A DNA stretch of 23,155 bases from positions 1-23,155 of the IMG/VR virus record IMGVR_UViG_3300003691_000055; one strand, given 5' to 3'. This document shows, piece after piece, positions 8,068-15,113 of the stretch. Positions within the stretch are counted from its first letter, which is position 1. The number at the start of each line of letters is the position of its first letter. This stretch comes from a virus. The notes under the pieces are model-generated. The model made no database searches. It had not been told where the DNA came from and was given only the letters and a program-made list of their open reading frames with translations. Made by a program: the position numbers and the translations under genes.

Positions 8068-9575
8068 TAGCTTAGTTTTAAATTATAAATAAAATTACCT
8101 GTCCATTGCATTATATAGACAAAGTAAGCTTTATCATTAATAAATATTTCATTGTTGTAAGATACAATAAATTGTAATTGATTTTCATCACCAATTGATG
8201 ATTTATCTAACCCTGATGTATCATCTAAATTTTCCCAAATAGTATATTTAGAATGTTCTTCTTTTGCAACAACAATGTAAGTTATTTCTCCTACAATATT
8301 GTTTAGTTTTGTTGTAAAACCTTGTTGTAAATTATCTGACAAAGTAACTGAAGAATTAGTTAAAACTTCATCAGCAGTAACTTTACTTGTCAAATTAGAA
8401 TCTCTTTTACCAACATATGTTGGATTTATCCATTTAGTCATGAGTTCAATTGTTTCAACATTGCTACCACTTAACTTCCAAATAACACTACCTCTTGTAT
8501 TTCTTATATATGATTTATTACTAGCATCTTGTGATGTACCACTAGTTTGTAGTTGTATTATTTCACCATAACCACTATCATCTAATATCAAATCTGATGG
8601 TGTTTCATTATTATCCCATGAAAAAACAACTGGGTTGATAACAGTATTTATTGCTACAACTGGTTGGTAGCCTTGATATGTAAGGTTTGAAATACTTGCT
8701 GTAGTAGGATTTTCAGGATCAGGGATTACATTGGTTATAACACATAAACCAAGTGGATTTTTAGAGTAACAATTTGATAATTCTTGTATAATTTGATCTA
8801 TGTTTATATTTAAATCAATGGTACATTTTTTAACTTCTTCTAAATTAAATAATGATATAACATACGCTGTATCTGTTATTTTTGTTTGACCAGTAAAAGA
8901 ATCAATACCAATTGGATCATCAGGTAAACCACCTGTTCCACCACCAGTATTTGTTGGTGCTACATAAAGTGTAGCAAAATCATTTTCAATAACATAGAAT
9001 AATAAAAAATAATAAAGTATTTGCAATCTAAGCATATCTATATTATTTGGTAATCTACCATAAACATCTAATTCATTAATTGAATTGCTAACACCATTAA
9101 TTATTCTAACATCTTTATTTATTACATCATTGATACAACAAACATAATTTCTTGTATATTGTGGTGTAATTAATTGACCTAGATAGAGATACATAGTAGT
9201 AGTCATAAATGACAATTCTTTGTATTCTTTTATTGTTGGGTCTTGACCATTATAACAAGAATCACTTTTAATATTTGAACAGTTACAAATGAAATCTTTT
9301 ACACTTTCAATTATAGTTTTTTTATATTCTGGAAAATAGTTGACATTTATTACATGGTCTACTCCATCACCTGTTCTTAATAATATTTGATAAACACCTT
9401 CTTGATCAAAATTAACACTTGTACTTTTACCTGCTTGTATAAATACTGCTGGTGTAATTACAATACCAGTACTTGTAACTAATTGGTAGCGTAGCTCAGA
9501 TGTAGCATGTATATTTGATATTTGATGTACCAAATTTATAACTACATATCTATAATAATTATTACTTATATCCAT
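8067..9575 (-). CDS. Cysteine-rich virion structural protein, probably tail/fibre attachment
   Basis: A 502-residue protein without a recognised enzymatic motif. Residues ~1-80 look like an Ig-like beta sandwich (alternating hydrophobic strands, DQEGVYQILLRTGDG). Residues 90-280 are largely helical and hold all eight cysteines (C97, C99, C107, C146, C147, C251, C269, C278), including a CNC and a CC pair. A Gly-rich hinge (TGGGTGG, ~209-216) interrupts this part. The remaining ~220 residues are beta-rich and cysteine-free, ending with a YIMQWTGNFIYNLKLS strand. Proteins of this layout occur next to fibre genes in Bacteroidota phages, but I cannot name a function. It is the first gene after the terminator at 9590-9631 and is coupled to the next gene through TAATG. 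Confidence 0.65.
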   Translation of the reverse strand: MDISNNYYRYVVINLVHQISNIHATSELRYQLVTSTGIVITPAVFIQAGKSTSVNFDQEGVYQILLRTGDGVDHVINVNYFPEYKKTIIESVKDFICNCSNIKSDSCYNGQDPTIKEYKELSFMTTTMYLYLGQLITPQYTRNYVCCINDVINKDVRIINGVSNSINELDVYGRLPNNIDMLRLQILYYFLLFYVIENDFATLYVAPTNTGGGTGGLPDDPIGIDSFTGQTKITDTAYVISLFNLEEVKKCTIDLNINIDQIIQELSNCYSKNPLGLCVITNVIPDPENPTTASISNLTYQGYQPVVAINTVINPVVFSWDNNETPSDLILDDSGYGEIIQLQTSGTSQDASNKSYIRNTRGSVIWKLSGSNVETIELMTKWINPTYVGKRDSNLTSKVTADEVLTNSSVTLSDNLQQGFTTKLNNIVGEITYIVVAKEEHSKYTIWENLDDTSGLDKSSIGDENQLQFIVSYNNEIFINDKAYFVYIMQWTGNFIYNLKLS

Positions 9576-9589
9576 GATGCTAAATTAAT

Positions 9590-9631
9590 AAAAAAAAGGG
9601 ATTGGGAAAATAAATTCCTTCCCCCTTTTTT
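9590..9631 (-). terminator. Rho-independent terminator after the 377-residue structural gene
   Basis: On the minus strand AAAAAAGGG and GGAA pair with TTCC and CCCTTTTTT around a short AT loop, and the 3' arm runs into eight T residues. It sits in a 79-nt gene-free gap, 24 nt past the stop of the 377-residue gene, and would separate abundant head proteins from the fibre genes. Confidence 0.75.
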
Positions 9632-9654
9632 AATGAAGATTAAAAAAATGATGA

Positions 9655-10788
9655 TTATACTCCTGCAATAGCCTTTAATGTTGGTAAAGGAAATTTAGCT
9701 GTCGAAGCAGCAGCTTTATTTAAAATGAAATATGTACTTTGATTGTTTAGATGTTCTAACCAACCAGCAACAGAAAATTGCATATATTCCAATGTTACTA
9801 TTGTATATGATTCAGACTTGGAAGCAATAAAATCTGCTTTCTGGAATGGTAAACCATGTGTTCCAGATTGTCTGTAAACAGAACCATTACCACCAAAACC
9901 TTGTGCTAAATATTCAAGTTCTTGAACATCATAACCTTTACCGGTTTCATAAACCATTTCAGTAGTTGTTGCAACAGTTCCCCATCTACAAGTACCACCT
10001 AAAATAGAAGTAACAGCTTTAATTTGTCTTTGTTTGAAATACTTAGCATTAACATTACAGAATGAATACATTTCAGAGAAAGTATTTACTGCAATATCTA
10101 ATTCTAAGTCACTTGAATCAGTAACAGCTCTTACTAGAGCAAGTACTTCTTCAGTTGTATGTGTTGCTGGTGATGCATTACTATCAGTCCATACATCAGT
10201 AGCAGGATCAAAAGTTATTGGTTCATCAGTTATAGCTCCACCTTTTATAACCATTCCTAAGAATTTGTCAGGATCGATAGCTATTTGAGCAATCCATTGT
10301 GCCGTTGCTTCAGCTGTACCATCATCAGATGCACCTACTGAACCTACACACTTTGTATTAGCCATGAAAACCTTACTTGCCTGATTAGCACCATATCTAA
10401 CATACACGTCACTGTTTCCTCTAAAATCTAACTTCAAACCATAATCATAGTTTGTAGCATTAGCTCCTGATTCAGCAACTACACCTTTTACATTAATTAC
10501 TTGTGCTACAGCAGCTTGATCATCTGCAACATTAAAATTTGTAATTCTAGCATGTTGGATATGTGTACCAGTAGTTTCATACACTTCATTCAACACACCT
10601 AAAGTTCCATTACCTATATAGGCAATCTTAAAGTTAGTTGGTATTTTTGTTCCTACTACAGCAGCTAAGCCAGTATCATAGTCAAATACACCCCATTCAC
10701 CAACAGCTAAACCAGAAATAGTTCCTGTTTCTTTAGCTGCACTTTCAGGTAAAAACAGTACTTTGCATACATGATTGTTCACACTCAT
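9655..10788 (-). CDS. Virion structural protein (377 aa), possibly major tail or head-decoration protein
   Basis: A 377-residue soluble, Ala/Gly/Thr-rich protein with no catalytic motif. It begins [17 protein letters not shown] and contains an early [15 protein letters not shown] segment, a long middle domain and a C-terminal part with [21 protein letters not shown] and [11 protein letters not shown]. It comes third after the capsid gene, 10 nt from the preceding stop, and is followed directly by a strong terminator. By eye its codons are less A/T-biased than its neighbours, as for the capsid gene. These features suggest an abundant virion protein; tail tube, head fibre or decoration are possible. 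No similarity I can name with certainty decides between them. Confidence 0.6.
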   Translation of the reverse strand: MSVNNHVCKVLFLPESAAKETGTISGLAVGEWGVFDYDTGLAAVVGTKIPTNFKIAYIGNGTLGVLNEVYETTGTHIQHARITNFNVADDQAAVAQVINVKGVVAESGANATNYDYGLKLDFRGNSDVYVRYGANQASKVFMANTKCVGSVGASDDGTAEATAQWIAQIAIDPDKFLGMVIKGGAITDEPITFDPATDVWTDSNASPATHTTEEVLALVRAVTDSSDLELDIAVNTFSEMYSFCNVNAKYFKQRQIKAVTSILGGTCRWGTVATTTEMVYETGKGYDVQELEYLAQGFGGNGSVYRQSGTHGLPFQKADFIASKSESYTIVTLEYMQFSVAGWLEHLNNQSTYFILNKAAASTAKFPLPTLKAIAGV

Positions 10789-10798
10789 AATATTTGTT

Positions 10799-11533
10799 TT
10801 AGTTATTTATTATTTGTTTCATTATTGAAACATCTTTTTTCATTTGGTAACTATCTGATAACACTAAATCATTAGTTGTTAGTAATACAGCTAAATCTAC
10901 TATTTCATCATGTGTTATTTCATCTAGTATACAATCTTGATAACCAGTTAATTCTTTGCCAGTTGGTAATAAATATTTACCACCTATGAAATTTTCAGCA
11001 TTATGTATATAAGGATGTTTTGTTATATAGTTTATACTGAATGACTTAACTGTAAAATTATTTGTAAATACTTTTATACCATAATTAAAAAATCTAATGT
11101 TGCATTCTCCCCATTCAAAATCTGAATTAAAAAATACACTATTAATATTTCTATCATCATGTTTTATAACTATAGTATTTAATTCTTTTTCAACACCACC
11201 TTTACTACATAATAACTTTGCAGTTGATAAGTAATATAAGTAATTTGTAAAATCTAAAGAATAATTTATTTCTGATGAATTAGAATTTACAACTTCTAAT
11301 TCATGATTGTTTGAAATTAAAGGTCTTAAGTCATCAATAGTTCTTTGAATTTTTTCAAAACCTTTACTGGTACTTTTTAATCGTGGTTTAGCAATTAATA
11401 ATATATACATGTTTAATGCTCTGTTAAGAACCCTATCTATTTCAGGGATCTTCAAACCAGTATAAGCATTACTATCTATTTTATTTAGCTTCTGCTTAAA
11501 ATCATAGTGCATATTTTTAATTGATCCATCCAT
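10799..11533 (-). CDS. Putative head-tail connector / neck structural protein
   Basis: A 244-residue protein. The N-terminal part ([25 protein letters not shown]) is helical and resembles the start of connector-like proteins found downstream of capsid genes in Bacteroidota phages, where a short helical region leads into beta strands. The C-terminal half carries a [12 protein letters not shown] strand, a YQDCILDE stretch and a helix with [17 protein letters not shown], the usual end of this family. It lies 4 nt after the preceding gene and 10 nt before the next. I infer a neck or adaptor role from position and these weak family resemblances; no catalytic residues are visible. Confidence 0.5.
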   Translation of the reverse strand: MDGSIKNMHYDFKQKLNKIDSNAYTGLKIPEIDRVLNRALNMYILLIAKPRLKSTSKGFEKIQRTIDDLRPLISNNHELEVVNSNSSEINYSLDFTNYLYYLSTAKLLCSKGGVEKELNTIVIKHDDRNINSVFFNSDFEWGECNIRFFNYGIKVFTNNFTVKSFSINYITKHPYIHNAENFIGGKYLLPTGKELTGYQDCILDEITHDEIVDLAVLLTTNDLVLSDSYQMKKDVSIMKQIINN

Positions 11534-11537
11534 TATA

Positions 11538-12329
11538 TTATAATTTTTCTAATATTAGTGCTTTAATTGCTTGATTTTCAGGATTAGAAAGATGTTTGAC
11601 TGCTTCATCAGTATTAAACCCAATTCTATCACCCATATAAAGAACAGCATTACCTTCTTTTTGTAATATATTCTTATGAATAGCTTCTAAAACTAATGCT
11701 CTATCATAAATAGATTGTTTTGTTCTACTAATTAGTATTGTGAATTCCTCAATTTTTGTATCAAGAATTTCATCCATCTCAACATCTAAGTAACTCTGAC
11801 TTTGACCTCTCATTGATTTGCCAGAGATGATTTGTATAATATTAGCTTTGTCATCTGTGTTCATTTTCAACACAATTTCATTTGCTTTTCTCTTTTGTTG
11901 TATTTTTGTAGCTTTAATTTTTACTTCTTCAGCTTCATCAAAAATAACAAATGTTGCATCTGGATATAAACCTTCTTCAAGACCTGCTTGTGAATTTGCA
12001 ACAAATTTACTTGCTTTCAGAATTCCTATTTTAATAATATCTAATGATTTATTAGTATCAAAAATTGTTGTTCTGTATGGTAGCTTTACCTGTGCTGTTT
12101 TTGATCCCCAAAAAGGATGTCCTTCATCTGGGTTATAATCATCTGATAGATCAAAACCAGTTGCAGCAGATAATTTTTCTTTTTCTTCTTCTGATAAACC
12201 AGTAGCATATTTACCAGTAGCATCATCATATAATGATTCTAATACTAATGGTTGGCTAAAACTTTCTTTGTTATATTTACCATGCCATTTTTTTACATCT
12301 GTTGGTTTAACTTTTATTAAAGTACTCAT
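11538..12329 (-). CDS. Conserved Bacteroidota-phage structural protein downstream of capsid gene
   Basis: A 263-residue protein recognisable as a common family in Bacteroidota phages: N-terminal KKWHGK motif, then TGLSEEEKEKL, a PFWGSK segment (~residues 72-77), LPYRTTIFDT, KIGILKASKFVANS, EGLYPDATFVIFDE, EVKIKATK and a closing helix with NPENQAIKALILEKL. The family lies close to capsid genes and is thought to be a virion or head-completion protein; its precise role is unknown to me. The start ATG follows an A-rich leader about 30 nt past the capsid hairpin. It is followed closely by the connector-like gene. Identification of the family is from recalled motif similarity, not a search. Confidence 0.6.
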   Translation of the reverse strand: MSTLIKVKPTDVKKWHGKYNKESFSQPLVLESLYDDATGKYATGLSEEEKEKLSAATGFDLSDDYNPDEGHPFWGSKTAQVKLPYRTTIFDTNKSLDIIKIGILKASKFVANSQAGLEEGLYPDATFVIFDEAEEVKIKATKIQQKRKANEIVLKMNTDDKANIIQIISGKSMRGQSQSYLDVEMDEILDTKIEEFTILISRTKQSIYDRALVLEAIHKNILQKEGNAVLYMGDRIGFNTDEAVKHLSNPENQAIKALILEKL

Positions 12330-12359
12330 TTTCTTATCTTTTTAATTTACATCATTTTT

Positions 12360-12394
12360 AAAAGAAACAGGTTGTTCATCACACAACCTGTTTC
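12360..12394 (-). terminator. Strong hairpin after the major capsid gene (terminator or mRNA stabiliser)
   Basis: A perfect 12-bp stem, GAAACAGGTTGT with ACAACCTGTTTC (12383-12394 and 12364-12375), has a 7-nt loop and is followed by TTTT then AAAAA on the minus strand. It lies 20 nt past the capsid stop. The short U-run suggests partial termination or 3'-end protection, which would raise capsid mRNA above the downstream genes. Confidence 0.65.
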
Positions 12395-12414
12395 ATAATC
12401 TCTATTATATGTTA

Positions 12415-13866
12415 TTAGTTTCTGGTCAAAATTAATTCACCACATCTAGTCACATCTTCTACGTGTAACCCTACTTGCTTTTCAACATGCATTTCATAGT
12501 AGTTACCTGAGTGAGACATTAAACCACCCTTATTTGGTCCATAAGGATTTGATAAACCACCTACATAACCTAATTTGTAACCATTCTTTTTGTTCATAAT
12601 TTTTACATTAGAACTAGCACCTTCACCACTAAAGTCAAGGAATGTGATTCTTTGAGATTCAATAGGAAATCCTGTTAATTCATCAATTTCAAAGTTGATT
12701 TCTCTATCATCATATAATGGGTTATGAATTAATTCTAATTCAGCACCATTAGCCATTATATATTTTGTGAATTGATAACCAGCTTGTAAAGCATTACTTG
12801 AATACTCAGAAGTAGTTGTGTCCATAGTAAGACCTTGAACAACTTGGATAAATCCAGTTCTTTCAGCCCATGCTTGGATAGCTCTGTGGAATAATAACAT
12901 TCCATATTCACCTGTAAAACCTTTAATTTTTCTCTTAACACCCGGCTTAACTCTTGAATAGAAAATATCCATAAGATATTCTTCAATCATTTTAGCTGTT
13001 AAGTGACTATATCTATGTACGTGACCATCTTCTAACATTTCTTGTAGTCCGGGACCACTAAAAATAGGTCTACCATTTGCACCTGTTACTGTATCAGTAC
13101 TTCTTGAATACCAGAAACCTCTTTCAAGTTCTCTATACCATTGTTGCCAATACTCTACTTCTGCATACTTTACCCAACTTTTATGGGTTTGACCTTTGGT
13201 ATCTTGAATACCAACTGCAAGAACTTCATCACTAGCATCACCAGTAACTTTATACTTCTTACGATATCTACCCATTCTATTAGTTAATGCAAGTGGCATA
13301 CTGTACTGAGTAGAACCTGATTGTTCAGCAGCTTCTTCATACTGAGAGTACAATTTACCCCATTGTTGTCCGGGGGTTAAAAATTTAACTGGTAAGAATG
13401 CATTTGGATCATCACTCATTAGACGAACCACATACTGTGTTCCTGTACCATCTTTTTTAACTTCTTCTTGGATTCTACATTGGTACTTCTTATTAGAAGT
13501 TCCGGGAAAAATAACATCACCCGGTTGATACCAATTTTCATCAAGCTTCATCTTGAATGGTTGTCTCCTTTTACCCGGAGTAGAGTTACCAGCTTCAAGG
13601 TTTTCAACAACAACTAAAGGTCTAGTATTAGCACCTTTAAGTTCCCATTCCCACTGAGTACTACCAATAGTTTCTTCTTTACCCAATCCAACTAGGTTGG
13701 AAGTCAGTGGGTTGTCAGAATATCTATGAGCAGTAAAAAGTTGGTTCATCTTTGATCCAATTGCTTCTGGCTTGGCAATAAGAGCTGCACCTAAGTGGTT
13801 CATCTCTGTCATGTTAGCATGCCATGGCATTTGCTTAGTGACCATTTTACTTTGTAATAAACTCAT
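12415..13866 (-). CDS. Major capsid protein
   Basis: A 483-residue protein directly downstream of the scaffold-like gene, in the usual terminase-portal-scaffold-capsid order. It has no catalytic or membrane motif and is a mixed alpha/beta soluble protein. Recognisable blocks include WEWELKGANTRPL (~72-84), the ENWYQPGDVIFPG strand (~110-122), WQQWYRELERGFWYSRS, YSRVKPGVKRKIKGFTGEYG (~309-328, with FHRAIQAWAERTG following), and IHNPLYDDREINFEIDE. The size fits an HK97-fold capsid subunit without a cleaved domain. The leader is A-rich (AAAACAAAAATTAAACAATT before ATG) with no Shine-Dalgarno. More G/C-containing codons than neighbours and a stable hairpin after the stop fit very high expression. 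The assignment rests mainly on order, length and context. Confidence 0.85.
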   Translation of the reverse strand: MSLLQSKMVTKQMPWHANMTEMNHLGAALIAKPEAIGSKMNQLFTAHRYSDNPLTSNLVGLGKEETIGSTQWEWELKGANTRPLVVVENLEAGNSTPGKRRQPFKMKLDENWYQPGDVIFPGTSNKKYQCRIQEEVKKDGTGTQYVVRLMSDDPNAFLPVKFLTPGQQWGKLYSQYEEAAEQSGSTQYSMPLALTNRMGRYRKKYKVTGDASDEVLAVGIQDTKGQTHKSWVKYAEVEYWQQWYRELERGFWYSRSTDTVTGANGRPIFSGPGLQEMLEDGHVHRYSHLTAKMIEEYLMDIFYSRVKPGVKRKIKGFTGEYGMLLFHRAIQAWAERTGFIQVVQGLTMDTTTSEYSSNALQAGYQFTKYIMANGAELELIHNPLYDDREINFEIDELTGFPIESQRITFLDFSGEGASSNVKIMNKKNGYKLGYVGGLSNPYGPNKGGLMSHSGNYYEMHVEKQVGLHVEDVTRCGELILTRN

Positions 13867-13884
13867 AATTGTTTAATTTTTGTT

Positions 13885-15039
13885 TTAAAAAAAATCTGAC
13901 AAAGGTCTTTTTGCTGCATTAGATGTTTTAATTTCAACGTTGGTCTTTGCCTTTTGTAATTTATCTTTTAATTTGACAGTTTCTTTTGTTTGAGCTTTAA
14001 CTTTCAAACCAGAAATATCAAAATCACTTTTTATTAATTTAGCTAACAGGATTAATTTCTTTTCATCTTTCATTAATTTTTTTAAACCTTCTTGTAATCC
14101 AGTAACATATTTGTTGTTACCCGCTTTTACTGCTGGTTCTGTAATGAATGATAGCAATTCTTTTTTGTCTTTTGCAGTTATTTCAAAATCTTTTACTGTT
14201 GTAATAGAAGATAAAGAGTCTTTAATAGTTTTCTTGAATGCTTTTACATTATCTTGTTCAAGTTTGATTGCATCTTTATTTGATTTATCTATAGCTTTTA
14301 TTTTTTTAGCTTGATCTTTTTCAATCTTCGTTAAATATTTTTCAGCATATTTAGCAGTCTTACCAGTATCTTCTAACCATGATAATTTTTCGTCAATATC
14401 TTCAGGTTCAATACCTTCTACATTTTCAAAATAATATCTGGCAACAACTTTTTGAAATTTTTCATCTTCTAAATCTCCTTTTGGTATAGAAGATGAAGTT
14501 TGTAAAACATCAAAAAAAGATCTAGTTTCACCACCATCTCTTTTATGTTTCAAAAATGCAGTAGCATCATCATCCAATTCTTCAAAGAAACCTTCAAATG
14601 TTTCACTAACTCTATTATTTACTTCATTCTCATGAAGTTCAATAAATGCTTCTTCATCTATAGTATCTTCTGGAATTTCAACAGATGAAAGCACTCCTTT
14701 TTCTTTCATTCCTGTAGCTAATATATTAAAGAACTTTTCATCAGTTTCCTGACTGTTATTAGGTTTTTCAACTTTATCTATTTTTTCAACTTTATCTATT
14801 TTTTCAACTTCCTTTTCATCAGTTTTTTCTTCATCGTCAAAATTTAAAATTCCATCAACATTGGTTTTTTCAGTTTTTTCAGTTTTCTCAACTTTCTCAA
14901 CTTTCTCAACTTTCTTCGCTTGTTTTTTTTCTTCAGTTGATAATGTTTCTTTTTTTGATGTTATTGTTTCATCATTTAAATCCCATGAAAATGATTTTAA
15001 TTTTTCATTTTCAGCAGTTTCATTTTTTTTATCACTCAT
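13885..15039 (-). CDS. Putative capsid scaffolding protein with Lys/Glu repeats
   Basis: A 384-residue, highly charged protein between portal and capsid genes, where scaffolds usually sit. Residues ~40-60 are KVEKVEKVEKTEKTEKT and ~77-95 VEKIDKVEKIDKVEK, low-complexity repeats encoded by 9-nt and 18-nt tandem repeats. The middle is acidic (EGFFEELDDDATAFLKHKRD, then GGETRSFFDVL). The C-terminal half is predicted coiled coil with many Lys residues, closing with KRPLSDFF. Low complexity, high charge and coiled coil are typical of scaffolds, which guide procapsid assembly and are then lost or cleaved. No protease motif is visible, so it is not obviously a fused prohead protease. It starts after a 74-nt gap and ends 18 nt before the capsid ATG. 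Confidence 0.65.
   Translation of the reverse strand: MSDKKNETAENEKLKSFSWDLNDETITSKKETLSTEEKKQAKKVEKVEKVEKTEKTEKTNVDGILNFDDEEKTDEKEVEKIDKVEKIDKVEKPNNSQETDEKFFNILATGMKEKGVLSSVEIPEDTIDEEAFIELHENEVNNRVSETFEGFFEELDDDATAFLKHKRDGGETRSFFDVLQTSSSIPKGDLEDEKFQKVVARYYFENVEGIEPEDIDEKLSWLEDTGKTAKYAEKYLTKIEKDQAKKIKAIDKSNKDAIKLEQDNVKAFKKTIKDSLSSITTVKDFEITAKDKKELLSFITEPAVKAGNNKYVTGLQEGLKKLMKDEKKLILLAKLIKSDFDISGLKVKAQTKETVKLKDKLQKAKTNVEIKTSNAAKRPLSDFF
14764..14810. repeat. 18-nt tandem repeat (2.6 copies) in the scaffold-like gene
   Basis: On the plus strand the unit TTTTTCAACTTTATCTAT occurs twice in a row with a partial third copy. On the coding strand it gives VEKIDK repeats. Identical copies point to recent slippage, and copy number could vary between isolates. 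Confidence 0.9.
14865..14909. repeat. 9-nt tandem repeat (5 copies) in the scaffold-like gene
   Basis: Five 9-nt units, TTTTTTCAG twice, TTTTCTCAA once and CTTTCTCAA twice on the plus strand, encode alternating TEK and VEK tripeptides. The sub-variants lie in order, as expected from stepwise slippage. Confidence 0.85.
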
Positions 15040-15045
15040 TTTTTA

Positions 15046-15090
15046 CAAATTTAAGTTTTATTATTAATAATAGTACATAATCATTATTAA
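15046..15090 (-). promoter_or_regulatory. AT-rich inverted repeat and TAnnTTTG-like box before the scaffold-like gene
   Basis: The 74-nt gap between portal and scaffold genes holds a perfect 8-bp inverted repeat, TTAATAAT...ATTATTAA (15064-15071 and 15083-15090), and on the minus strand TAAATTTG at 15046-15053, which matches the Bacteroidota -7 consensus TAnnTTTG. The box is only 6 nt from the ATG, so a transcript started from it would be nearly leaderless, and no clear -33 TTTG is visible. It may be a weak internal promoter for scaffold and capsid genes, or chance in AT-rich DNA. Confidence 0.25.
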
Positions 15091-15113
15091 CTATTGTTAT
15101 TATCCTAATAGCC

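Noticed and set aside
8980-9035. Hydrophobic stretch (LQILYYFLLFYVIEN) of the 502-residue protein considered as membrane segment or holin
   Set aside because: It has charged residues close by and lies in the middle of a large soluble-looking structural protein; more likely a buried helix.
12756-12986. 76-residue minus-strand frame inside the capsid gene
   Set aside because: Same strand but another frame within an intact capsid gene; Leu-rich shadow product with no sign of its own translation start.
15046-15053. TAAATTTG as a confident promoter for the scaffold and capsid genes
   Set aside because: No -33 element and only 6 nt to the ATG; kept only as a low-confidence feature because such 8-mers are common in this base composition.
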